Shown piece after piece: positions 1 through 10,784 of a stretch of 30,000 bases of DNA. Source of the stretch: Bigelowiella natans CCMP2755 (lineage: Eukaryota; Cercozoa; Chlorarachniophyceae); the NCBI GenBank assembly GCA_000320545.1, contig ADNK01002562.1, forward strand, positions 1-30,000, written 5' to 3'. A program made the translations under genes and the position numbers. The notes beneath the pieces are model-generated. The model saw only the letters and a program-made list of their open reading frames with translations, searched no databases and was not told the origin of the DNA. Position 1 is the first letter of the stretch, and the number at the start of each line of letters is the position of its first letter.

Positions 1-582
1 GTGCCGCACACAAATGTGCACATGTCAGACGAGGAATCTTTTGATGCATGATCAATTCATGACAACCAAACTAGCAAATTCAGCACAGACAGCTAGAAAT
101 CCACTAAGAATTACGCAGAACATGCGCTAGCAAGCTAGTGCGTCGTACATGCCACTCCAATTCTACTTAGTCTACATCACTAGAGCATTTACAATTACTA
201 CTGAGCAAGCATGTACGTCATTCACACTTCTAAGTGCACAATGAAATTTGTAAGCTACATCACTTCTCAACAACGACAATGCAGCATGGTGAAGCGTACA
301 CATCCTCTTACTTTTTGCATTCCGAGATCTGCAGTAGATTCCTTCATTTTGACGTGCACATGGTCCACCAACATACATGCCAACCTTTTTTAAAGGTGCC
401 AGCAAGAGATTTGCTAGCAACATCTATTTAATGCATGGATTTGTTTGGTATCGTGTGAGCTAGTCCAGAGCTTATACGATAGATGCCCCTTACCTTTTTC
501 CAGCCCGTTTGGCATGCCAAATATATGTCAGGATGTATGACACCGTGGATGCCATGGATAGTACATACACACGTACATTAAG
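1..582. other. Gene-free flank, palindromic words
   Basis: No exon with splice-supported coding phase was found here. It lies downstream of the stop of the first minus-strand gene. The sequence is rich in short self-complementary words (TGCA, CATG, CTAG, GCGC). One near-perfect inverted repeat is at 124-141: GCGCTAGC, a 2-nt loop, then GCTAGTGC, with one mismatch. The small ORFs are short and carry no recognisable domain. Confidence 0.5.
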
Positions 583-2872
583 CTAAAGTGATATTAAATC
601 TTCGTTCCATTGTTGACGCGTGCGATTTTTAGTGTTTGTCCCAAATCCAGACTTTCGGTTCGCAGACCATCTTGGGGAATGTAATTTGTGATTACTTACT
701 GTTTTGGAGCCTTCTTTGACCGCAATTACATTTTCTAAAGAACCACGAACTTGTTTGCTAAATATTTTTGAATCATCCCTTTCCTGAAACATAAAGCTTA
801 AGCTAGGATAATCGACATAAAGAACGAGTTAGCTCAAAAGCAAGTAGAATTTAGTACTTAGTACCGGATAATTTATAGTGCCGATTAGGTTTCCACCCAG
901 CTTCACCATGACCTATTTGTATTCATGAATCCTGACAGGAAATCTATTCCAAAGATTACCGTTATCAATAAATCACATACCGTTTCATCAAGAGTGAAAT
1001 CAGCATTTTTTTTGAACAAAGTCATTCTTTTTGGCCTGAAATCATAGAAATAATGATTCCTGGATTCCAGAAGTCTTGCAATTGATGCCCTACTCTTTCG
1101 AAGGTGTCAACTTCGTGTATGTCCAAGCAAAAGTAGATCGCTAGGCCAATAAAACATTCACCTTATACTAACGAAAGGTAAGTATCTTTATGACAAACCT
1201 TAAACTTTCCCCTTTTCAACTTCTTATGCTTCAGTTGAATAATTAAATGCATCATCTCGTACTAGATACCAAAGGATTGAAAAAATAAAAACAATTCGTA
1301 ATTTTAGTCATTCAATTGCTTATATTAAGCATACCCCATGAGGTGGAATAAGAATATATAAAGGGCTTCGCAAATTTCCTTCCGGGCTACGACTTGAACG
1401 CCCTTGAACCATCCCTAATAAAGAATACATATTAGAAGGAAATAATTTAAAAACAAATACCGACCTTGGGGATCGACAACCAAGATCTCTATGTGAATGT
1501 CTTTCTGGATTTGGTGCAAAAACGTCTTATTATTTTTGCTTTTGTTAAAATACTAAGGAATGATGTAACCTTTCCGGACATATTTAAATCAATCGTGTTC
1601 ACCAGCAACTAGTGAAAAATAAAATAGTTTACAATGAACGAATAGTTTTTCTGAATTGATGGTTGACGAAATTTATACATAATACATACTTCTACAACTG
1701 ATAACTTGTTCTGGTGATAGGTAGAGTTCGGATATGAATTGTGACAACTGTAGTGAGCAACTTCAAGCATATTTTCTTGTATCTAAGTCATATCAGGATT
1801 TAAGATTCATACTAGATGGAAAGGAAGAATTGAAGAGCGGTAACTATAAGACCTTTTTCATTCTCTTTATTTTCTTCTCGCTTGCTTTTACTTGTTCTTG
1901 CATCATGTCTGACATCCGACTCACCTACGATTTTTCAAAAATTCATCCTTGGGGTGTGACCGAGTGTTCTTAGATGTGTAGGCGTACTCCTTCTAACCTT
2001 ATTCTTCTCCTGTTTTAGTTTTTTAAATTTCTTTCGAAGCTCCACAGTATCAATGTTGCTCGACTCGCCAGAATCAAGAGACTGGCCTGAGAAGCATAGC
2101 ATTGAATATTTACTATGGTATAATAAGCATATGGATTTCCCCTAAATCTCGCTGGAGCTGCATTCAACTTCGAGGAGTTTGCGGTTTCAGAAATACTCTC
2201 TATGATGACATTAGCTTGAGTGTAGACCATCACAAAATCATATTCGTAGATACCTCCGATCGTGACATCAAATGCGGATGCACTTCGAGATAGCGGTGTT
2301 ACAGCAGTTTTTTGAGCCGACGCCAATTTAATCTGTGTTCATTAAATTTCTGAAGTAATGAGTTTTAAGTTGTGCATCTGATTCATGATAAATTAATCAA
2401 AACAATTTGTTTTTGGTAATGTCAGATACCTTCAGCGTCTTAATCTCAAGTAGAAGCTCCTTTTCACGATTCTAGAACGATGAGAATCTCAATTAGTAAA
2501 TATCATTTTTTTATTTAGGCTTTGTGGATACCTTGGTTTTGATATTATTCTCACCATCATACTCAGAGTCGACAATTCTCTGCGTGAAATCGGCAAATAT
2601 AATAGTTTTGAGAATCCGGGAAAGAAAATCAAAGGCATGAAATACTTCTCGCATGGTAAACTGACTTTCGTAAGGTTCTTAATAACGCCTTCCTTGATTG
2701 CGACCGTTTGTTTCAGCTGATAGGTGAGTTATCGATGTCATATGATACCAATTGCATGCTTACATGGTAGATTTCAAACACAAGCGAAAACCTCTTCTAG
2801 TTTTTCCTTCAGAGAAAGTAGCCTGGCATCAACTTCCTCGCTGTTAACCGCTGATTGCGACGGCATCTCCAT
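583..2872 (-). CDS. Unrecognised coiled-coil protein, about 18 exons
   Basis: Function unknown. Exons traced from the start: 2872-2792, 2716-2666, 2579-2532, 2471-2430, 2332-2254, 2086-1998, 1924-1853, 1782-1762, 1710-1690, 1608-1570, 1504-1465, 1414-1335, 1261-1199, 1140-1112, 1074-981, 912-865, 783-700, and a last exon ending at 583 (acceptor near 652) or, alternatively, a 13-codon tail ending at 629. The product is about 350 residues. The ATG at 2872 is preceded by an in-frame TAA. The N-terminal half is Lys/Glu/Leu-rich with coiled-coil periodicity (e.g. RLLSLKEKLEE, NREKELLLEIKTLK, ELRKKFKKLKQEKNK). The C-terminal half has alternating hydrophobic residues (KDIHIEILVVDPQG, VMVKLGGNLIGTINYP) suggesting a beta-rich fold. 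All GT-AG phases agree, which is the main support. The two 7-codon exons and the 37-nt intron at 1075-1111 are the weakest calls. Introns are notably AT-rich. Confidence 0.6.
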
Positions 2873-3577
2873 GCGCCCGTCCCTCCTATATTAATCTATT
2901 GCAGTCATTGGTATACTTGCAGTATCATCTGCATGCGCTCGCAGCATGTATTACCCAACCACGGGAAAATTTCGATCGACCGCTAACAGGGAGGAGGGAT
3001 GCTCGCAGCCAAAATTTTGTTCGAATCTGCAGGCGACGGGCGTTATTTTTGTGCGACAAAGGTGAAAGATTTGTCGCAGGGAAAGTGCACACGGGGATGT
3101 TGAAAGCAGTGAGATCATGATATTTTGCGTAGACATGCTGCAGGTTTTCCTCTCTGCGACATCGACAAATTGCTCAAGCGGAGGCAAAATGGACGGTGAA
3201 ATCGATGAGTTTGTGATGCATGAGTGCGCTCGTCTTTTCGATGGCGCAAGTTTGTGCTAGAAATCCGCAAGAGAGGCACGAGAGGACCACTGTGCGCTCT
3301 GCCAGGTCATCCATCGCCCTTCCTTTCCTGTTTCTGCTCGTGCCCTTGCACGGCCTGCGAGCCAAAGTCCTGCTGTTCTTCTAGCTGCTGTGACATTGTT
3401 AGTCAAATCGTTTCCCGTGTGTGGAAGCCAAAGGTTGTTGCGCGTAAGGTGTTCACAGGCCGAGGCGCTACGTGCACAAGTAGGCAGGGGGGGGGAAAGG
3501 CACGTTTGCTTCCTTTTGAAGAGTTGTGTTTATTTTTATTAAAGATTATATTTTTATTAAATCGTGCACTGCGTAAT

Positions 3578-3600
3578 CATTCGCGAAGCTTTCGCGAATG
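3578..3600. repeat. Perfect inverted repeat, 10-bp arms
   Basis: CATTCGCGAA at 3578-3587 pairs exactly with TTCGCGAATG at 3591-3600 across a 3-nt loop. Confidence 0.85.
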
Positions 3601-3605
3601 CCGCC

Positions 3606-3663
3606 GCACGTGGGGCAGCACACTTCCGGTGTGCTGCCATGAGTCCCGCCGGAACCCACGTGC
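3606..3663. repeat. Nested inverted repeats
   Basis: The outer arms GCACGTGGG (3606-3614) and CCCACGTGC (3655-3663) enclose a perfect hairpin, GGCAGCACAC (3614-3623) with GTGTGCTGCC (3629-3638) across a 5-nt loop. The outer arms include the E-box-like CACGTG. Confidence 0.85.
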
Positions 3664-3704
3664 CTATGCTGTATTAATATCTACGTTATCTATATTCTAT
3701 ATCC

Positions 3705-3726
3705 GCGACAACCCCTTTGTTGTCGC
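3705..3726. repeat. Perfect inverted repeat, 8-bp arms
   Basis: GCGACAAC at 3705-3712 and GTTGTCGC at 3719-3726 flank a 6-nt loop. A further CGCGTA/TACGCG pair follows at about 3741-3756. Confidence 0.8.
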
Positions 3727-4359
3727 ACGTGACTTGTGCCCGCGTAGTGGTACGCGCTACAAGTGCGTCTGCTGACACAGCACTAGAGCAATTCAATGTG
3801 CGTGAATCATTGCATTGGGCAATGCTGAGCACGTCAGTCGTGCGTCATGTTCATGTGACAACAATGATGCATGCACAGCTAGACAGTTCCAGAGTTTCTG
3901 AAGATGTGAATTCGAACTTGATGATGTACAGAATTTTGGTGATGTTTGTTGCTTGCAACAATCAGAAGCAACGTGTCGATGCTGCAGCATAGCCTCTACC
4001 GGTTGATTTGGGTGTGAGCACGGGGCAATTGCACCTCTTTACAGCATCTATTGATGCGAAATCCATGCAGTTGTGCACTATTATGTATTGCATATTCTGG
4101 ACAAATTCATCTGTTCCAGCTCGGCTGCCCTTGTTAGCTAATATCTTCATGATGCTCGTATCAAAAAGATTTAGAACCTAAGTTGCAACAATTTCTGATG
4201 ACAATTGTGGAATGAAGCCGAGCGAGTAAAACGAGCTAGGCTAAATTGTGCTAGTACCTTCTTCGCGGAACGCTCCGCCCGTGGTAATACATTGGATTTG
4301 AGTACCGAATATATTTGTTTAGCTGAAGTTGATGAAATCCGATTTAGCGCACGGTTACT

Positions 4360-5604
4360 CTATGAAGGGCACATGCCAGACTTCTTCTCTAACGAGAAGA
4401 ACTACTGAAACATTAAGGCACATAATACCTGTTTTGATTTCGTCGAAATCATTACTCTTGACCTTCTGCGCCAGCTCAGCAAGGTCCTTTGCTGTTTTGT
4501 TCAGATTGAATATCTGGGATATCGGAATAACCTAACATCGAAGGAGTGTCGTGCACAGCAGCAGCAGCGATGAGAGCAAGATGTCAGAAAGATGGACAAA
4601 ATAGTGAAAGAGCACAATTGAATTTATTCACAAAAATCTGGGAGTTTCTTACCACCTCTTTTTTCTTATTTGGGAATGCGTTAGAGGATGCTGCTGCAGG
4701 CGATGATGCCGATGCCGCAGGCACAAGACAGGTGCCTACGCACAACGATTTCACACTTCAGTAAATTATGGACTCTCACTAGAATTCCAGAGGATTACAC
4801 CCCCCTCTCGCGTTGTTCAGCACCATATACAAAAGTAAATCACGGGTCGGTTTGCATTTCGAAATGGCAGCGTTGTACTAACTAATAGCACCTATGGCCC
4901 ATGTTAGGAAAGGGCTAATATTGAAGTCTGCCATGAAGTGCTTATACTTGGACAGAAAAGGCTGTAGTATTGAGAACACTGCTCCGAGAGGCATGAAATC
5001 GGTGCTGCTAATTGATCCTCCTTTGGAATGGTTTCATGGTGCCGAAGATGAAAGGTTATCAAGATAGAAATGCTGATGCGGCGCAGTTTTTAAAAATGAA
5101 TTAGGCGAATCATCATGGACGCACAGTCCTCTCCCCCCCACCCCTCTCTCCTCCCTATACATATGAATATATATTATATAACAAACCAGTGGCACGGTGG
5201 ATTGCATTTAAGATAGGCTCTGGAGCTTGTGATTCGGTAAACTCTAAGCAGTCGTTGTTGTTACTACTGCTGGTGGTGCTGCTGCTGGTGGTGGCGCTAC
5301 TGGAGAATGGCTGGGGCGACGATGCTGCTGTCCTCCCATCCGAGCTAGATAGGCGCTCATTCCAAGCTAGCATTTCCCTATGGACCTTTTGTGTCGCACA
5401 AGGAAGCAGGAGAGGCTTGCGGTTAGAACATTTGTTGTTTTGATCGCGACACGACCATATAATCAATCGAGCAGTAACACCGGCAGAGAACGAGGGTGGT
5501 GATGCCCCCATGGCTGTTAATCCACAGCCTTTCTCCATCTCCACCACCCAATACATCAATCAATTCGGAACTGCGGAGATATTTACTTTCCAGCTCAGCA
5601 CTCG

Positions 5605-5635
<31 letters not shown>

Positions 5636-8600
5636 ATCATTACAAGTGACGAGGACGACAACAACAACAGCAAATAACCTGGGTGGGAGATCTATGCGCT
5701 GTGAAGATGACGATTTGTATCATAGCTGGCAAACACAACCATTCACGTGCATTCGTCACGACAATGTCGACGACCATAAAACGAGGGGAGGGATGGTGAG
5801 AAAAGGGAAGAAACAGTAGAGAGTAGACTTTCCAGTAATCGACCCTGAGACATACACCACTAGCGGCGAAGTGCTAAAGCTATATTTCTCTTCCTCCTCA
5901 TCTTCTCTCACCCATCACCCTCATCGTGCCCTCACCTCTATGCTGCGCGACGATATCAAACAAGCCGGAAAGATCAGGGACCATTGACGATTCCACCACC
6001 ACGTCCTAATGTGAGAGGGGATTGGCAGCAGAGAGAGAGCCGCCCTCAGCGACAATTGTTTTGGACATTCCCAAATTGTTTGTTTGCTCCCTGCTGATTT
6101 GATTGTCACAGGGGAAGACATTTCCGTTGCTATTGCTGCTGCTACTATCACTACGACTACCGCTACCACCACCCTACTGCTACTCACCAGCATTAGCTTG
6201 ATTCCTCTGATCTCTTCAAGAGCTTCAATAACCGACGTCAGTTCTCTTATTCCCTGTAACAACAACAGTAGCGGCAGTAGACGATACAACAACGATCACG
6301 TAATGTTACTTCATGTTTTGCGCTGCTATTGAACCCCAAAGTCCAACAATAAGCACCGATGACTCCTGCCTTGCGACACGGCGAGCCGTCGCCCTGGGCA
6401 AGAATTCATCGGTGCTTTTACTAACTTCCGACCTCAGCAATAATCCTGATTAGGTTTGGTGCGGTCTTCAAAAGGGACATAAGGATAATAATTGGGGGAA
6501 AAAAAAGACTAAAGCCTCCCCCCCCCCCCCCTTGAGCAACAAGAGAAGGATGACAAATCCGCACACACGCGAGCAAGCTCTTACTGAGGTAGTACCTCCT
6601 TCTCTAACCCACGGCGTAAGTATATCTTCAGGCTTGGGTACACACGGCCCTGGTCATCATCATTATCATCATTATCATTATCATTATCAGTAGCAGCAGC
6701 AGCAGCAGCAGCAGTAAAAGCGCCAAAAAGTCATTATTATAACAACGATAACGGCGATAACAATGGTTGAGGCAGGTAGAGACGATATGAAGCAAGAGTC
6801 GCCATAGGCTGCACCCATCATCAGTCTTTACAGAGGCAGCAGCGCCCCTGTCTAAACGCCTCCCCCTTACATCAACCAACCAAAAGGAAACGACGAGATA
6901 CTCACCATCATCATCATCATCATCATCATAGCATCACCACCTTTAGGAAAATCGTGTCCTTCAATCTCGAGAGGTCCACCATTCGATCGAAGGGGATGCC
7001 CACAACCACGACGAACCCCTTTATCGTCATATGGGGATAGATCGAACAACAAGCGCACTCGTAAAATTTCAGCGCGCAAGAGCAGCGGGAAGGCAGCATA
7101 CAAACCCTACATACCGAAAGCCCTCGTTTCCCTCGTTTATGAAGGAAGGGGAAAAATCGTATATTGATGTATCGATTGAAGTTTGTCATGCTCTTGACGA
7201 AGTTTTTGGATGTGTGGTGACGATGTTCCCCCCCCCCTCCCCCCCCCCTCAGAAAAAACGTCGCCATCCCCCGCACCTTCCGAACTCGTCTTTCCAGGTG
7301 GAGCAGCGTCTGGTTCAGCTTGCGAATATCAGCTTTCGGGACCTGAGAGGAGAGGAGGACCGAAGAAACTCTCAAGATGAAACGACAAAAATAAGTGCGA
7401 CGATCAGGAGCGTTATTAGTCTGACGGCATCTATAAAACTGATTATCATTGTTACCAGGCCGCACTCTAGCTTCACAATGCACTTGCTCCTACCAATTGA
7501 GGGAGGGGAGGGGGGGGCAGGGTGGTGGAGGGGAAGGGGAAAAGCGGCAAAAGGACGGGGAGCAGGATAACGGTCTAGTAAATTGAAGCACCGCAGCAGT
7601 TGTTGGCACAGCAGCTCGTGGTAGAGGCAACGACAAGAACGACGAGAATGAGAACAAGAAGAAAAGGGAAATCTTGTGAGGCAGCACAACTACTTTGTAG
7701 ACGACTTTTGCCCAATTGGTGCTACTAGATTCTGAAATCGAGCTAACTGCCTCTCCAGAGTGACGCGGCCTACAGATGAGACGGAGATTGGTTCAGATGG
7801 TGATTCATTAGCACGTTTAGGCAGTATAGTGCGTCCTCGTTATCAGCATCATCATCAATCGTCATCGTCAATATCCATTCATTTTCTCTGTCTCGCAGCA
7901 ATTCGCTATTGTTGATGATGACACTACTTTTGAAGGCCTGGCACTCATAAATAGGTAGTTCTAGAACAAGGGGGGGCTTGCTTCGCACTATTCTTTTGGC
8001 GGACGATGACGACGATGAGCCGTCTCCCTCTACGTTGACTTTCCTGCCCCCGCTCCCCCCGAAGTTCATCAATTTGATCATCTCTTCTGGAGAAGATATT
8101 CCGCCTTCCCAAAGGCTGTTCTTCGATCTTGTGCTGCCGCCGCTACTACCGATCGCAATACGTGTTTCCCTTCCTGAAAATCAAGATCATGGGTAGGGTC
8201 TCTCAACCAAAAATTCTGCCAAAAAACGAAGGGCTAGAGGGTTGGGGCTGCCTTTCTCAATACCAGGAAACTTACTTACTTTTTTTTTTTAAATTTTGGG
8301 GAGAAGATTCCCCCCCCCCCAGAAAAATAGTTTATGACAGTGATGATGAGCAAGAAACACACTGCCTGACCAAAAGACAGCATTTCGGCGAAGAATTTTG
8401 AGTCCTTCGATATAACCTATTCAACGACGGCGATTTTGGTGAGGCGAATGTGCATTTTTCATCACCTCTCTCAAGGTGCCCCGTTCACGATGCAGAAGAG
8501 GGAGTAGAGAAGCAGGAAGAAGAAGAAGCAGGAAGAACAAGAAGAAGAACAAGAAGAGAAACGAAGAACAATATAACACACTCTCAGAATATGTTTATTG

Positions 8601-9739
8601 ACGTAGCAGACGAACCGTATGAAATGCTCCGTGGTAGCTGCAGAAGGATACTAACTTAACCAGAGGGCCATAGGCTGCAACGCTCGCTGGAATGGTGTTA
8701 TTGACAAGAGACTCTCCTTCATTATCGTCGCCTCCTGCGAGGGAAAGCTCGCTCTTTCTGTCCACGAACGCGCACGTAGGACACACTGTACGAGTTTGGT
8801 ACAATATAACTTTTTTTGCATCGTGCCCTCTCCCTTTAGCAGTGATAGCAGGAGGCGATTTTCTGCTCGTTGTCGTCGCCATCAGCTGCTGCATGCCGCC
8901 AATTATAGTCTCTTTGGTGGGTGCTGCTGCGGTATCATCGCTGGGCCTCTTCTTGTTCTTCGCCCCGCTTGCCGTAAGAGACTCGTGGCATTTGTAGCAA
9001 ACTCGCACAAGTCGCATTACCTCCTGCAGATAGTGATAGTAGGGGTGGGGGTGAGGGACCGTAAAGTACAAGATCGTGTACACATTCACTCATGGTAAAC
9101 ACGCACGCAAACATCCATGGCACAGTATTAGCTATTTCACGAGGGCAGCCAATAATCAACAGGGTACTGGGTTTAATACAGCAATAATAATAACTTTGTG
9201 AGTTTATTTCCGAATATTGGTTTCCTCAATATATGTATTTATAAATTCATCCTACTTTTTGGTTAGGGCCGGCGCCATATTCCACCAGCATTTCGAGGTT
9301 TGTTGAGGAGCACGGATGGCAAACGAGATCCCCACAGGCACGGCAATGATGCCTGCAAAGCGAACATTAACACACAATTATCAAAATCTACGCACATAAA
9401 ACCACTGGCTGTTAGTTGTTGGCATAAGTTAGCCTATAAAAACTCAAAGCCGACCTTCTTCTCGTGAAAATGATGAAAGGTTTTTCGCATCTGCAAAATG
9501 TATCAGAAGGCAAGTAGGCACCATTAAGGCGCGAAGATCAGTATTAACAGGGACGCAGGACCAACCTCATGCATTTCGACGAAGCAGAATCTGGAAGCCT
9601 AATGGAATGGGAAAGGTACAGGGGAATGATATTTGCAAACTATTCGAACCCCAACGTACGGTGAATCGTACCATTCTTTATCGCCAAACTTCAAGGCCCT
9701 GAGGACTACTCCACGCTGCCCCTCTTGCTGCCAAGACAT
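4360..9739 (-). CDS. FYVE zinc-finger protein, 22 exons, about 771 aa
   Basis: Predicted PI3P-binding, endosome-associated protein of unknown specific role. Exons: 9739-9672, 9598-9566, 9490-9455, 9352-9256, 9023-8616, 8416-8371, 8173-7928, 7769-7694, 7489-7456, 7342-7277, 7106-6941, 6851-6753, 6445-6310, 6245-6188, 6005-5936, 5725-5679, 5593-5481, 5377-5187, 5020-4892, 4735-4653, 4513-4429, 4388-4360. The FYVE signature emerges only after splicing: WLPD (residues 23-26), RRRHHCRACG (44-53), RVC (85-87), and all eight zinc cysteines (32, 35, 49, 52, 57, 60, 87, 90). A second Cys/His cluster follows (CPTC at 159-162, CSYHG at 206-210). The remaining ~560 residues contain Leu-rich helices and a Rossmann-like stretch (VLIVGLWGSIAAQNM) and match nothing I recognise. 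The start is the first Met before WLPD. The frame stays open upstream to 9901, so a longer N terminus is possible. The donor in exon 12 (near 6753) is one of several equivalent choices. Confidence 0.8.
5606..5635. repeat. (ATC)n microsatellite in FYVE-gene intron
   Basis: About ten uninterrupted CAT triplets lie in the intron between exons 5725-5679 and 5593-5481. Confidence 0.9.
6446..6752 (-). repeat. Repeat-filled FYVE-gene intron
   Basis: This 307-nt intron holds a poly-C run near 6520-6531 and a compound ATC/ATT then AGC microsatellite at 6655-6714. No exon was needed or found inside. Confidence 0.75.
6904..6930. repeat. (ATC)n microsatellite
   Basis: Uninterrupted CAT triplets in the intron between exons 7106-6941 and 6851-6753 of the FYVE gene. 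Confidence 0.9.
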
Positions 9740-10141
9740 CCTTTTTCGTTTTCTGAGGTGATTTCGCTGGGTAGTGCTTAAAAACAGAACAAATGGGGGA
9801 GGAAGGGAAAGATGTGCTCGCTCCGATGGAGATTCGCAGCGAGCCGTTCCGCCTTGGGTTATCGTGCAATGTTTCCGAGATTCACGGAGATTCGTCATCA
9901 AAACTCACGTAGATCTCCGGAGATTCAACATCAAAACAACATTCGGATCTCCGTGTCGAAACACAGGGCAATTTTTGCTTTAAGACAATGACTTCCATGT
10001 TGGCAATTTTGGGTAAAAGTTACCGAACGTGATCGGGTTGATCCCGGTAGTAACGGAGGTGCGACAAATTAAGTTTTATGTTTTCTCTCACGCTTAAAAA
10101 CCCACATCGAAGGAAGGACGAAGATCCGAAGGTCGGCCACC
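9740..10141. promoter_or_regulatory. Shared upstream region of FYVE and ankyrin genes
   Basis: The start codons of two divergent genes are 402 bp apart. The interval carries GAGATTC at 9829-9835, 9877-9883, 9887-9893 and 9920-9926, plus inverted GATCTCC copies at 9912-9918 and 9946-9952. Two 20-bp direct repeats (9885-9904 and 9918-9937; CGGAGATTC, two variable bases, then CATCAAAAC) share 18 positions. An AT-rich CTTAAAAACC lies about 40-50 bp before the plus-strand ATG and could act as a core element. A regulatory role is inferred. Confidence 0.5.
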
Positions 10142-10720
10142 ATGAGCGGGCCGAGTGAGCAGAAGCATGCGAAAACAGATGCTTTGAAGAAGGCGAGGGC
10201 TCACGTATTGAAGCGGCATCTGAGTCTTACAAGTAGCGTGCCGATTCTGATTCATGCGTCTGTGAAGTCTGGCGATTTGGAGGTACATCGGCGAGAATCT
10301 CGCCAAGTTGCTGTGACGACTGCACCAATAAATGTCGTCGTTTCGGTTTGTTAGGCGCTGAAGAAGCAGCTGAAAGGAAGGGAAATCCTGTTGAAGAAGC
10401 GCGTGGAGAGCATACTCGATGCTCTAGAAGAACACAAATTGGAGCTAAACGTAGGATGCATTTTCAATAGCGGGGTCGATGACTAAATGTCAAATTTGCA
10501 CCCCTCATCATACAGGAACTGATGGGCCAATACAAGAACACACTCGGTAACGAATACTCTGTGAAGGCTCTATGCATGAAAATGCGACTAATGGCACTAG
10601 AGTTCGACGACCTCTACAAAAGTAGGATACCACCGCTGATTGAGGACAAAGACGGGGACAATGGGTAAGAATCAACTACTCGCGCTACTCCTCCCGATTG
10701 TTATCCCATCATCTGTAGTA

Positions 10721-10784
<64 letters not shown>

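Larger units (their letters stand above)
2873..4359. other. Spacer between two minus-strand genes
   Basis: No convincing exon was found. ORFs on both strands (for example plus 3224-3775) show no domain, no coherent splice chain and cysteine-rich low-quality translations. The segment 3578-3755 is dense in perfect hairpin-forming inverted repeats, listed separately. Further small ones are at 3822-3835 (GCATTG/CAATGC) and 3948-3963 (TTGTTGC/GCAACAA). Confidence 0.5.

Noticed and set aside
3224-3775. Plus-strand 183-codon ORF
   Set aside because: Cys-rich irregular translation with no domain, spanning the hairpin cluster; no splice partners found.
4360-9023. Tetraether-synthase-like radical-SAM protein
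   Set aside because: The CPTC...CSYHG ribbon first suggested this, but there is no CxxxCxxC site and the N terminus is a complete FYVE finger.
9636-9650. tRNA T-arm-like GGTTCGAAT on the minus strand
   Set aside because: No acceptor, D or anticodon stems could be paired around it; it lies in the first FYVE-gene intron.
9247-9739. A separate small FYVE gene ending at the TGA at 9247
   Set aside because: It would lack the fourth Cys pair. The next exon (9023-8616) begins in the right phase with RVCYKC, which completes the finger.
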